From positions 62,001 to 126,000 of the forward strand of contig NZ_ANAH02000023.1 of NCBI RefSeq assembly GCF_000335475.2: a DNA stretch of 64,000 bases. The letters run 5' to 3'. The notes below the pieces were generated by a model. That model worked only from the letters and a program-made list of their open reading frames with translations. It searched no databases and was not told the DNA's origin. Of the stretch, positions 8,682 through 17,080 are shown piece by piece. Position 1 is the stretch's first letter. Each line of letters begins with the position of its first letter. This DNA comes from Cystobacter fuscus DSM 2262. Lineage in GTDB: Bacteria; Myxococcota; Myxococcia; Myxococcales; Myxococcaceae. The translations under genes and the position numbers were made by a program.

Positions 8682-10663
8682 AACGTCTGCTCAAGCCCTT
8701 CTGCCTCTCCCTCCTCGGGCTCACGCTGACGTGGGCCCAGCCCTCGCCCGCGCAGAGCTTCGAGGGCCTGGACATCTCCCAGCCCAAGAAGAAGAAGAAG
8801 TCCTCGCGCAAGCCCCGCGGCAAGAAGCCCGGCGCCACCCAGGCTCCGGCCTCCGACGAGTCGGACTCGGATGACGCGGCGGACTCGTCGGCGGCCACGG
8901 ACTCCTCGGCGGCGCCGGCGACTCCCGCGGCCCCTCCGGCCGAGGGCACCCCCGCCCAGCCTCCCTCCATGGGGTTGGATCTCACGGCGGACACGCCGCC
9001 TCCCACCCAGACCGCGCCCACCATGTCCTTCGACGCGGTGGACGTGTCCGGCAAGAGCGGAGACCGTCAGCGCCTGGACGTCGCCGTGTCGCTCTTCAAG
9101 AACGACGAGTACGACAAGGCGGCGATGAGCGCCTTCGAGATGATCCAGGATCCGAAGCTCGCCGGCCTCCACATGGAGGCGCGCTACGTGCTGGCCAAGG
9201 CCCTCTACCGCATGGGCCTGTACCACTCGTCGCTCGGTGAGTTCTCGAAGATCCTCGCGGTGGGTCCGGAGACGAAGTTCTTCCGCACCAGCCTCGAGTG
9301 GCTCTTCTTCATCAGCCGCAAGACGAAGAACGAGGCCGTCATCCTGGATGAGCTCGCGCGCCACGCCAACCAGGAGTTCCCCGAGCGCTTCCGCAGCGAG
9401 TTCCACTACCTCCTGGCCCGCTACCACTTCGTGCGTGGCAAGGCGCTCGACGAGGTGGGCCGCAAGGAGGACGCGGACAAGAGCTTCAACGAGGTCAAGC
9501 GCCTCGTGCTGCTCGTCCCCAAGACGGACGTCTTCTACCCGCGCGCCAAGTACCTCGAGGGCCTGGCCTTCTTCCGCTTCGGCAACAAGGCCGCCACCGC
9601 GTCCGCGCGCCGCACGGACATCAACACCCTGGGCGCCATCGACTCCATGAAGGAAGTGGTGCGCGTCACGCGCAACACCGCCGGCCTGGACGCGGAGCAG
9701 GTGTCGGCGAACCAGAAGCTGCGCGAGCTGGCGTTCATGCAGCTGGGCCGCACGCACTACGGCATGCAGCAGAACCGCTACGCCCTGTTCTATTTCAACA
9801 AGGTGGAGCGCGGCACCACGCAGTGGCTCGAGTCCATGTTCGAGTCCAGCTGGGCCAACTACCGCGTGGGTCAGTACGAGCAGGCGCTCGGCAACCTCAT
9901 CACGCTCTCCTCGCCCTTCTTCCGCGAGGAGTACTTCCCGGAAGCGATGATCCTCAAGGCGGTCATCTATTACGAGAACTGCCGCTACCGCGAGTCGAGC
10001 CTCATCCTCCAGGACTTCGAGCGCACCTACCTGCCCGTGCATGATCAGCTGGAGCTCATCACCAAGAAGCAGCTGGACGCGAGCGAGTCCTACGGCGTGC
10101 TCGCCGACGTGCAGAAGAAGAACAAGGACGGCCAGGAGAAGGGCGAGACGGACGTCATCCTCGAGCGCATCCTGCGCCTGGCCCTCACCGACCAGGATCT
10201 CAAGAAGACGAACGACTCCATCCTCGAGCTGGAGGGGGAGATGGACCTCTTCTCCGAGAAGGGCGACACCTTCCGCTACTCCGAGCTGACCAAGCAGCTG
10301 CTCGAGGGCCTCAAGGTGCAGCGCACCGCGCTCATCGAGAAGGCCGGCATCATGGCCAAGGGCAAGCTGGAGACGGAACTCTCGGCGCTCAAGCAGCTGC
10401 TCGCCAACGGTCTGCGCATCAAGTTCGAGACCGTCACCAAGGAGAAGGAGTTCCTGGAGGAGCAGCTCAAGGCGGGCGGCCAGGTCTCCATCGTCAAGAA
10501 GTACAGGTACTCGGTGGCCGTGGCGGATGATCAGCTCTACTGGCCGTATGAGGGCGAGTACTGGCGCGACGAGCTGGGCACCTATCAGTACACGATGACC
10601 AAGGGCTGCGTGCAGCGCGAGACGGCCAACCGGAACGTCCAGCAGGCCAGCGGCAGCAACTGA
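8678..10663 (+). CDS. gltC: Gliding-motility periplasmic TPR protein GltC-like
   Basis: This 661-residue protein starts with a signal peptide (MKRLLKPFCLSLLGLTLTWAQ), followed by a basic Lys/Arg stretch (QPKKKKKSSRKPRGKK) and a Ser/Asp/Pro-rich low-complexity linker to about residue 125. The rest is helical and repetitive, with TPR-like pairs (for example ALYRMGLYHSSLGEFSKIL, FYFNKVERG, VGQYEQALGNL) to about residue 450, then a coiled C-terminal part. M. xanthus GltC is a periplasmic TPR protein of similar size (about 670 residues) that interacts with GltA and GltB. It is the last gene before a strong terminator and overlaps gltA by 4 bp. The basic patch immediately after the signal is unusual. 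Confidence 0.72.
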   Translation: MKRLLKPFCLSLLGLTLTWAQPSPAQSFEGLDISQPKKKKKSSRKPRGKKPGATQAPASDESDSDDAADSSAATDSSAAPATPAAPPAEGTPAQPPSMGLDLTADTPPPTQTAPTMSFDAVDVSGKSGDRQRLDVAVSLFKNDEYDKAAMSAFEMIQDPKLAGLHMEARYVLAKALYRMGLYHSSLGEFSKILAVGPETKFFRTSLEWLFFISRKTKNEAVILDELARHANQEFPERFRSEFHYLLARYHFVRGKALDEVGRKEDADKSFNEVKRLVLLVPKTDVFYPRAKYLEGLAFFRFGNKAATASARRTDINTLGAIDSMKEVVRVTRNTAGLDAEQVSANQKLRELAFMQLGRTHYGMQQNRYALFYFNKVERGTTQWLESMFESSWANYRVGQYEQALGNLITLSSPFFREEYFPEAMILKAVIYYENCRYRESSLILQDFERTYLPVHDQLELITKKQLDASESYGVLADVQKKNKDGQEKGETDVILERILRLALTDQDLKKTNDSILELEGEMDLFSEKGDTFRYSELTKQLLEGLKVQRTALIEKAGIMAKGKLETELSALKQLLANGLRIKFETVTKEKEFLEEQLKAGGQVSIVKKYRYSVAVADDQLYWPYEGEYWRDELGTYQYTMTKGCVQRETANRNVQQASGSN

Positions 10664-10726
10664 GTCCATTTCCCCGGACGGGGGGCCTCCCTCCGGGGGG
10701 CTTCTCGTCGGGTGAGACTCGCTTCC

Positions 10727-10770
10727 GGGGGGTTGGATCCAGGTGGATCCAACCCCCCATCGTTTTTCCC
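10727..10770 (+). terminator. Strong intrinsic terminator of the gltBAC operon
   Basis: Arms 10727-10740 (GGGGGGTTGGATCC) and 10745-10758 form a perfect 14-bp stem with a 4-nt loop (AGGT). The stem is followed by ATCGTTTTT. It lies 63 bp after gltC and 22 bp before plsX, so plsX probably has its own promoter or relies on read-through. Confidence 0.85.
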
Positions 10771-10792
10771 AAACCAGTAGGATGGGGCTCGC

Positions 10793-11821
10793 ATGGCCAT
10801 CAAGCCCGTCACCATTGCCTTCGACGTGATGGGGAGCGACCACGGTCCGGCCGAAGTCATCCGGGGTGCCGCGCAGCTCTCGCTGGAGTCCCCTCACATC
10901 CACGCGCTGCTGGTGGGAGACCGAGCCGTCATCGATGACGTGCTGGCGACCACCCGGCACAGCGGCGAGCGCATCTCCGTGCAGCACGCCTCGGGGTTCA
11001 TCGCCATGGACGAGAAGCCGGGCGAGGCCCTGGCGCGCAAGACGGACGCCTCGGTGTCGGTGGCGGCGCGGCTGGTGGCCGAGGGCGAGGCGGATGCGCT
11101 GGTGTCCGCGGGCAACACGGGCGCGTGCGTGCTCGCGTGCGCGCGCCACTTCCAGCTCCTGCCGGGGGTGCGGCGCGCGGCGCTCGCGGCGGTGTACCCC
11201 ACGCGCATGCGCCACGGCGGCAAGGAGGATCCCTTCTCGCTCATCCTCGACGTGGGCGCCACGGTGGAGGCCACCGCGGATGACCTGGTGACGTTCGCGG
11301 TGATGGGGGCGGCCTACGCGCGCATCATCTCGCGCAACGAGCTGCCCAAGGTGGCGCTCTTGTCCAATGGCACCGAGTCCACCAAGGGGCCGCGCCACGT
11401 GGTGGAGGCGCACGCGAAGATTTCCGGGCTGCCGGGCATGCAGTTCCTCGGCAACGTGGAGGGCGTGGACATCCCCAAGGGCACCGCGGACGTGGTGGTG
11501 ACGGACGGCTTCGTGGGCAACGTGTGCCTGAAGATGCTCGAGGGCGTGCACGAGACGGTGTTCGAGCTGGCCCAGTACGCGCACAAGGAGAGCCTGCGCT
11601 GGCGCGCGGGCCTGGCGATGCTGGCCGGCGGCATCCAGCGCATCAAGGACATCACCGACTGGGAACAGTACGGAGGGGCGCCGGTGCTCGGCTTCGATCG
11701 CATCTTCATCAAGGCCCATGGCCGCTCGCACGCGCGCGCCATCGCCAACGCGGGGAAGATCGCCGCCAAGGCGGCCGCCAACGAGCTGGGCAAGTCCATC
11801 CAGCAGGGTCTGGCGCGGTGA
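10793..11821 (+). CDS. plsX: Phosphate acyltransferase PlsX
   Basis: PlsX makes acyl-phosphate from acyl-ACP for phospholipid synthesis with PlsY, acting as a peripheral membrane enzyme. The 342-residue product shows the family features IAFDVMGSDHGPAEVI at the N terminus, ALVSAGNTGACV around residues 100-112, LLSNGTESTKG in the middle, and VTDGFVGNVCLK around 235. Length is typical. The gene is not followed by fabH/fabD as in many bacteria; instead its stop overlaps the GTG of a HAD-type phosphatase gene by 4 bp, suggesting a phospholipid-related role for that partner. Confidence 0.95.
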   Translation: MAIKPVTIAFDVMGSDHGPAEVIRGAAQLSLESPHIHALLVGDRAVIDDVLATTRHSGERISVQHASGFIAMDEKPGEALARKTDASVSVAARLVAEGEADALVSAGNTGACVLACARHFQLLPGVRRAALAAVYPTRMRHGGKEDPFSLILDVGATVEATADDLVTFAVMGAAYARIISRNELPKVALLSNGTESTKGPRHVVEAHAKISGLPGMQFLGNVEGVDIPKGTADVVVTDGFVGNVCLKMLEGVHETVFELAQYAHKESLRWRAGLAMLAGGIQRIKDITDWEQYGGAPVLGFDRIFIKAHGRSHARAIANAGKIAAKAAANELGKSIQQGLAR

Positions 11822-12861
11822 GCCTCCCGGACCGCATCGATCCCCGGCCCCCGCGGCGCATCTACCGCTGGGATCTGGACAAGACCTACCTGCAGACGGA
11901 GTTCGACTCCTTCCGGGACATCCTGCGCACGGCCTTCCAGAAGGCCCACGAGAAGCAGGCCGTGCCGGGCGCGTCCGCGCTCATCCGCGAACTGTCGGCC
12001 AATGGCGACTCGCGCCTGTGCATCGTCTCGGGCAGCCCCCGGCAGATGCGCTCGGTGCTCGAGGAGAAGCTCAAGCTGGACGGGGTGGTGTGGGACGAGT
12101 TCGTCCTCAAGGACAACGTGGGCAACCTGATGCGCGGGCGCTTCCGGGCGCTGCGCGGGCAGGTGGGCTACAAGCTGCCCGCCATCCTCGAGAGCCGCGC
12201 GCTCGCGCCCCTGGAGGCCGAGGAGGTGCTCTTCGGGGATGACGCCGAGGCGGATGCCTTCATCTACTCGCTCTACGCGGACATGGTCGCCGGGCGCGTG
12301 GACGAGCGGGTGCTCTCGCAGATCCTCTCCCAGGCGGCGGTGTACCCGGACGAGGTGGAGCGGGTGCACGCGGCGTGGAAGAAGATTTCCGTGGCGGATC
12401 CCGTGCGGCGCATCTTCATCCACCTGGATCGGCTCACGCCGCCCGCGCACTTCGCGGACTACGGCCCGCGCGTGGTGCCCATCTTCAACTACTTCCAGGC
12501 CGCGCTGGTGCTCCTGGCGGATGGCCACCTCACCGCCCCCCAGGTCATCAAGGTCGCCGTGGAGATGGTGCAGACGGCGGGGCACAACATCATCACCCTG
12601 TCCAACTCGTTCCAGGACTTGCTGCGCCGGGGCCTGCCCCTGCAGCAGGCGGCGGCGGCGCTGGTGCAGGCGCTCGAGGGGCCCAACGCGCTGCTCCAGG
12701 CGCTGCGGCCCATGCCGGACATCATCTCGGCCTTCACCAAGCGGCTCGCCGCGCTGGGCACCGAGCCCGCGCCGCCCCCCGCGCGCGCGGTGGACTACCT
12801 GGCCATGCTCCACCACGCCCTGCCGCGCACCCACAAGGCGCGCAAGCCTCCACCGGCATGA
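11818..12861 (+). CDS. HAD-like phosphatase, App1 (phosphatidate phosphatase)-like
   Basis: The GTG at 11818 overlaps the plsX stop (GTGA), which fixes the start; the product has 347 residues. HAD-superfamily motifs appear in order: DLDKT at residues 19-23 (nucleophile Asp), VSGSPRQM at about 60-67 (Ser of motif II), and FGDDAEAD at about 138-145 (metal-binding acids). The WDLDKTYLQTEF context resembles App1/DUF2183 lipid phosphatases. With plsX directly upstream, a role in phosphatidate or other phospholipid turnover is a reasonable inference, but substrate cannot be read from the sequence. The C-terminal half (about residues 150-347) is helical and unassigned. The stop overlaps the next gene by 4 bp. 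Confidence 0.65.
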   Translation: MSLPDRIDPRPPRRIYRWDLDKTYLQTEFDSFRDILRTAFQKAHEKQAVPGASALIRELSANGDSRLCIVSGSPRQMRSVLEEKLKLDGVVWDEFVLKDNVGNLMRGRFRALRGQVGYKLPAILESRALAPLEAEEVLFGDDAEADAFIYSLYADMVAGRVDERVLSQILSQAAVYPDEVERVHAAWKKISVADPVRRIFIHLDRLTPPAHFADYGPRVVPIFNYFQAALVLLADGHLTAPQVIKVAVEMVQTAGHNIITLSNSFQDLLRRGLPLQQAAAALVQALEGPNALLQALRPMPDIISAFTKRLAALGTEPAPPPARAVDYLAMLHHALPRTHKARKPPPA

Positions 12862-13640
12862 AGGCGCTCGTCACGGGCGCCCACGGCACTGTGGGCTCGC
12901 GGCTGTGTGACTTCCTGCGACGCCAGGGCGTGGAGGTGGTGGGCTGGGAGCGCTCCCGCGTCCCGGTGGACGACTACTGGGCCATGGAGCACTTCGTGCG
13001 CTCGGAGGCGCCCGACGTGCTCTTCCACCTGGCGGCGGCCTCGAGTCCCTCCCAGCGTCCGGACGACTCCTGGCGCGTCAACTACGAGTGGACGAGCGAG
13101 CTGGCGTGGATCTGCCGGCAGGTGGGCGTGCGCTTCGTCTTCACCAGCTCGGTGAGGGTGTTCTCGGATGGGGCGCGCGGGCCCTTCACGGTGGACTCGG
13201 TGCCCGATGCGACCGAGGGCTACGGCAACGAGAAGCGGCTCGCCGAGGCGCGCGTCTTCCACCAGTACCCCGAGGCGCGCGTGGCGCGGCTGGGCTGGCA
13301 GATGGATTTCGGTTTCTCGGGCAACCAGATGGGGGCGTGGCTGGAGACGCGCGCGCGCGAGCAGGGGCGGGTGGAAGCGAGCACCCGCTGGTATCCGGCG
13401 TGTTCCTTCCTGGACGACACCGTGCGGGCGTTGCTGGCGCTCGCGTGGGTGGAGCCGGGGCTCTACCTGTTGGATGCGAACGAGCGCTGGTCCTTCCATG
13501 AGATCGCCTCCGCCCTGAGTGCCTGGCATTCGGGCCGGTGGCGGGTGGAACCCAGTGAACATTTCGTGTTCGATCAGCGGATGATCGACGACCGGATCCG
13601 CCTGCCCTCGCTCAAGACGAGGCTGCCGGCTCTGCCTTGA
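12858..13640 (+). CDS. NAD(P)-dependent epimerase/dTDP-4-dehydrorhamnose reductase-like SDR
   Basis: This is an extended short-chain dehydrogenase of 260 residues. It has the nucleotide-binding glycine motif TGAHGTVG (residues 6-13), a catalytic Ser in FTSSVRVFSD (about 96-98) and the YxxxK pair Y122-K126 in GYGNEKRLAE. The overall order and the RLGWQMDFGFSGN segment resemble RmlD-type reductases, which reduce a keto-sugar nucleotide. No other nucleotide-sugar genes are nearby, so the substrate is unknown. ATG 12858 overlaps the preceding stop (ATGA), making plsX, the App1-like gene and this one a three-gene operon. Confidence 0.75.
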   Translation: MKALVTGAHGTVGSRLCDFLRRQGVEVVGWERSRVPVDDYWAMEHFVRSEAPDVLFHLAAASSPSQRPDDSWRVNYEWTSELAWICRQVGVRFVFTSSVRVFSDGARGPFTVDSVPDATEGYGNEKRLAEARVFHQYPEARVARLGWQMDFGFSGNQMGAWLETRAREQGRVEASTRWYPACSFLDDTVRALLALAWVEPGLYLLDANERWSFHEIASALSAWHSGRWRVEPSEHFVFDQRMIDDRIRLPSLKTRLPALP

Positions 13641-13812
13641 AGGCAACTCGGTGGCCGGAGGCGGTCCGCCGGTGAGCACAAGCGCCGGGGGACGGTATCC
13701 AAGCGGGTTGACGCTCCCTACCTTGCCTCGTGGAGGGTGTTTCCGCCCCGAGTCCTCCATCCGGGGTCGCACGTTCGGGGTGGGCCCTCCCGTGCACACG
13801 AGGAGTGAGCCC

Positions 13813-14424
13813 ATGCCTGGCGTGAAGTCCACCGTTCCCCCACTGCTTCCCTTGTTCCTGCTGGCCTGTGGGGGCAATCCCCCGGCCGCGGAGAAGTCCC
13901 CCGCCACCCAGGCCGCCGCGCTGGACTCGGCCGTGACCCAGGGCTGTCTCTTCCACGTCTCGTCCCGGCTGAAGCCGGGCCGCATGCCGCCCCAGAAGCA
14001 GATCGTCGTCACCCGGGAGGACGGAGGGGGATGCGCTTGGGGCGAGGGCAGCGTGGTGCTCGGCACCACATACGATGACTCCTCGCTGTCACTCGCCGCC
14101 AATGACCTGGGGGTCGCGGTCGGCTTCACCTCCAAGTCCTCGCCGAGCGGCTCCGCCGCGGTCTCCGTCCAGCTCCGCCACCTGGATCCCCAGTCGCTCG
14201 GGGTGCTGCGCGGGACGAGCCTCGGCGCGCTGAGCCCGACCCAGGCCGGCAATGTCAATGACGTGGAGCTCTCCCTCGGCCGGGATGGCACCACCCTGGA
14301 GGTGCGCGGCTCCAAGACGGGCGCCATTCCGGGGGAGGTGGGCTCGGGCAGCAACTACGTCGCCCTCTTCCCGGACTTCTTCACGAGCACCCAGGCGCCC
14401 ACCATCACCGCTGGGGAGGGGTGA
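13813..14424 (+). CDS. Lipoprotein of unknown function
   Basis: ATG 13813 is preceded by AGGAG (13801-13805) and starts a 203-residue protein with a lipobox: MPGVKSTVPPLLPLFLLACGG, cleavage before Cys at residue 19. The mature part is beta-rich, with alternating hydrophobic residues and motifs such as GVAVGFTSKS and NVNDVELSLGRDGTTLEV. I recognise no family. It is probably exported and lipid-anchored. The upstream 170 bp from the reductase gene contain no obvious promoter beyond a lone TTGACG at 13708. The gene converges on yjjX with only 15 bp between stops. Confidence 0.7.
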   Translation: MPGVKSTVPPLLPLFLLACGGNPPAAEKSPATQAAALDSAVTQGCLFHVSSRLKPGRMPPQKQIVVTREDGGGCAWGEGSVVLGTTYDDSSLSLAANDLGVAVGFTSKSSPSGSAAVSVQLRHLDPQSLGVLRGTSLGALSPTQAGNVNDVELSLGRDGTTLEVRGSKTGAIPGEVGSGSNYVALFPDFFTSTQAPTITAGEG

Positions 14425-14439
14425 GGGGGGCCGACAGGT

Positions 14440-14979
14440 TCAGCCTCGGGAGGGGGGTGGGGCGTAGAACTCCGGATGCAGGAAGGGAATCAGCGCGCAC
14501 GCCACGGGGCCCCGCCACATCTCGGTGCGGGTGAAGAGGCCGTTGGTGAGGATGCCCACCGCGCCGAGGCCCCGCTTGCTGCCGGTGCGCCCGGACACCT
14601 CGTCCATCACCGGGCCCAGCTCCTCGCCCCGCAGCGCGCGGGCGGCGATGGCCGGGGGGAGGGGGAAGCGCACGCCCCAGGTGAAGTTCTCCCGGCCGTC
14701 CGCTGCCACCACGGCCACGCCATTGATGAGGCTGTGGTCGGGATCCACGCCCCCCTCGAGTCCCAGGCCGAGCTGCGCGCCGGGCACGGCACCGAGGGCC
14801 GCCCGGGCGCGGTTGCGCGCGCCCTCCGCGGTCTCCGCGGTGCCGATGGGCTGCTCGCGCACGCCGCTGGGCACGTCCACCCCGACCACGGTGCAGCCGG
14901 GGAACGCCTGTTCACACACGGCCCTCACGGCCTCGGTCTTGGCGGGATTCGTCGAGCCGACCGCGATGCGCATGGACAT
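14440..14979 (-). CDS. yjjX: Inosine/xanthosine triphosphatase (YjjX, DUF84)
   Basis: The 179-residue product begins MSMRIAVGSTNPAKTEAV, the DUF84/YjjX nucleotide-binding signature, and contains GLGLEGGVD and the GLGAVGILTNGLFTR region typical of the family. YjjX hydrolyses ITP and XTP, cleansing the nucleotide pool of deaminated purines. Two in-frame ATGs, at 14979 and 14973, are possible; GAGGAA lies at a good distance from the first. It is a single gene, converging with the lipoprotein gene and diverging from pcnB. Confidence 0.88.
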   Translation of the reverse strand: MSMRIAVGSTNPAKTEAVRAVCEQAFPGCTVVGVDVPSGVREQPIGTAETAEGARNRARAALGAVPGAQLGLGLEGGVDPDHSLINGVAVVAADGRENFTWGVRFPLPPAIAARALRGEELGPVMDEVSGRTGSKRGLGAVGILTNGLFTRTEMWRGPVACALIPFLHPEFYAPPPSRG

Positions 14980-15337
14980 GAGTCAGTTCCTCCCCGAGGG
15001 CTCGCGCCGACGGTCGCTGGAATTCATTCCCGTCTGGGGGGCGCCATGGCGCTCCCTGGCCGCCCGCCTGGATGGCCCCTCCGCCCACAGGACCCGTGCG
15101 GTGACCAGAAGATTCTTCGGGGTCCGGGTGTTATGGAGGGCATCCTGGCCGTCCTCCGGCTCCCGGACGAGGCGTGGAGGTGTAGCTCCCCGCCGCCTCG
15201 GCGAGAGGTGGACGGGGGTGGTGCCCACCCGGCTTGTTGCCCCCGTCAACAATGTCTCCATGAGCTACTCCCTCCCGGGGAGGATGCGGTATAGGTCGTC
15301 CCCTTAGATTCGCCCCCCTTGGGGCGTCAACCGCGAG
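14980..15337. other. Divergent intergenic region between yjjX and pcnB
   Basis: These 358 bp contain no credible gene. They should carry back-to-back promoters for yjjX and pcnB. A TATAGG at 15290-15295 could be a -10 element for pcnB, about 43 bp before its start, but no matching -35 is visible. No other structure was found. Confidence 0.4.
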
Positions 15338-17065
15338 ATGACGCGAGACTTCACTGACACACCGCCCGCCGCCGGTGACCCGATGCTCCAGCCCGTGCCC
15401 GATGACGCGCGCGAGGCTGTGGCCTTCGAGGCCGGGTCCCCGGACCCCCTCGAGGAGCTACCGGTCCCCGAGCCCGAGGAGGTTTCACTCCCCATGCCCG
15501 CCTACACGGCGCCGTCCGCCGAGGACACGCTGCCGGATACGGATTTCCTCCCCCCGCCCAAGCCCTCCGGCAAGCCCCCGGAGATCGACCCGGACAAGCT
15601 CGATCCGGATGCCCTCAAGGTCATCCATCGCCTGCACTCCCACGACCATGAGGCCTACCTCGTGGGGGGGTGCGTGCGCGACCTGTCGCTGGGCCGCACG
15701 CCCAAGGACTTCGACATCGCCACGAGCGCCCACCCGGGTGAGGTGCGCGCCATCTTCCGCAACTGCCGGCTCATCGGCCGCCGCTTCCGGCTCGCCCACA
15801 TCTACTTCAAGGGCGGGAAGATCATCGAGGTCTCCACCTTCCGCGCCAACCCCACCGAGCTCGTCGACTCTCCGGCCGACAACGGCAACGGCGAGGAGGA
15901 GGGGAGCGAGGTCGAGGAGTCGCAGAACCCGGATCTGCTCATCACCCACGACAACGTCTTCGGCACCGCCGAGCAGGACGCGCGCCGCCGCGACTTCACC
16001 ATCAACGGCCTCTTCTACGACGTCGTCGAGGGACGCATCATCGACTACGTGCGCGGCCGGCGGGATCTGGACGAGCACTACATCCGCACCATCGGCGACC
16101 CGGAGATCCGCATGCGCGAGGATCCGGTGCGCATCCTGCGCGCCGTGCGCTTCGCCTCCAAGCTGGGCCTGGACATCGAGTCGCGCACCTACGCCGCCAT
16201 GGAAGGGGCCGTCGAGGATCTCCCCCGCTGCGCCCCGGCGCGCCTGCTCGAGGAGACCTTCCGCCTCATCCGCGGCGGCGTGGCGGCGCCCAGTCTGCGC
16301 CTGCTCGATGCGCTGGATGCGCTGAAGATCCTCCTGCCGCCCGTGGCCGCCTACTTCAAGGAGCAGGGCCGCCGCGGTCAGGAGACCTTCTACTCCTTCG
16401 CCGAGGCGCTCGACCGACGCGTCGCCTCCGGGGAGCTGCTGGACGACGCCATCCTGCTCGCCGCGCTGCTGGTGCCCATCGCCCAGGCCTCGCCCGTCGT
16501 GGAGAGCCTGGACGCCGCGGGCCGCCCCTCGGTGTCCCAGGCCATCGAGGACTTGCTGGCCGAGTTCGTCCAGACGGCGCGGCTGCCCCGCCGCATCGCC
16601 GAGCGCTGCCGCCTGCTGCTCATCGCCCAGCGCACGCTGTCGGGGGAGCGGCGCAAGAAGACGGGAGCGTTCCGCCGCCATCCGCTCTTCGCCGACGCGC
16701 TCATCGTCTTCGAGATCTCCGTCGAGGCCACGGGCCGTCACCGCGACGCGCTCGAGGCGTGGAAGCGCGGGGATGTGCCCGCCGCCCGCCCCTCCACCGA
16801 GGGCTCCGCCGCCGCCGAGGGGGACGCGCCCCGCAAGCGCCGCCGCCGTCGCCGCCGGGGGGGTGCTCGCAGCAAGCCCGGGACGACGGAGGGGGCCTCC
16901 ACCGCTCCGGCGGCCGCGGGCGCTTCCGAGTCCACGGCCATGGAGGCCTCGGACGAGTCCCTGGACGACGCCTCGGGCGACGAGGAGTCGGACGACACGT
17001 TCGACGCCGGTGACTCGGACGACGACTCCGGCGAGGACGCGGAGGGCGCCTCCGACGAGGGGTGA
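15338..17065 (+). CDS. pcnB: Poly(A) polymerase PcnB with acidic N- and basic/acidic C-terminal extensions
   Basis: PcnB adds 3' poly(A) tails that promote RNA decay. The nucleotidyltransferase core starts at about residue 85: YLVGGCVRDLSLGRTPKDFD holds the GG motif and the DxD metal pair, followed by RRDFTINGLFYD and the RREDP-like RMREDPVRILRAVRFASKLG. These separate bacterial poly(A) polymerases and CCA-adding enzymes from other transferases; the overall sequence favours PcnB. The first 80 residues are Pro/Asp/Glu-rich and the last 90 contain an Arg tract (RKRRRRRRRGG, about 498-508) followed by an acidic Ser/Asp/Glu tail; both are likely disordered. The basic tract may bind RNA. A CCA-adding role cannot be excluded by eye. 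Confidence 0.85.
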   Translation: MTRDFTDTPPAAGDPMLQPVPDDAREAVAFEAGSPDPLEELPVPEPEEVSLPMPAYTAPSAEDTLPDTDFLPPPKPSGKPPEIDPDKLDPDALKVIHRLHSHDHEAYLVGGCVRDLSLGRTPKDFDIATSAHPGEVRAIFRNCRLIGRRFRLAHIYFKGGKIIEVSTFRANPTELVDSPADNGNGEEEGSEVEESQNPDLLITHDNVFGTAEQDARRRDFTINGLFYDVVEGRIIDYVRGRRDLDEHYIRTIGDPEIRMREDPVRILRAVRFASKLGLDIESRTYAAMEGAVEDLPRCAPARLLEETFRLIRGGVAAPSLRLLDALDALKILLPPVAAYFKEQGRRGQETFYSFAEALDRRVASGELLDDAILLAALLVPIAQASPVVESLDAAGRPSVSQAIEDLLAEFVQTARLPRRIAERCRLLLIAQRTLSGERRKKTGAFRRHPLFADALIVFEISVEATGRHRDALEAWKRGDVPAARPSTEGSAAAEGDAPRKRRRRRRRGGARSKPGTTEGASTAPAAAGASESTAMEASDESLDDASGDEESDDTFDAGDSDDDSGEDAEGASDEG

Positions 17066-17080
17066 GCCGTCGCGGACGTG

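Noticed and set aside
8579-11731. A 1,050-codon open frame antisense to gltC and plsX
   Set aside because: It is a GC-bias artefact: it is rich in Arg/His/Leu/Glu repeats, has no recognisable motif, and opposes well-supported genes.
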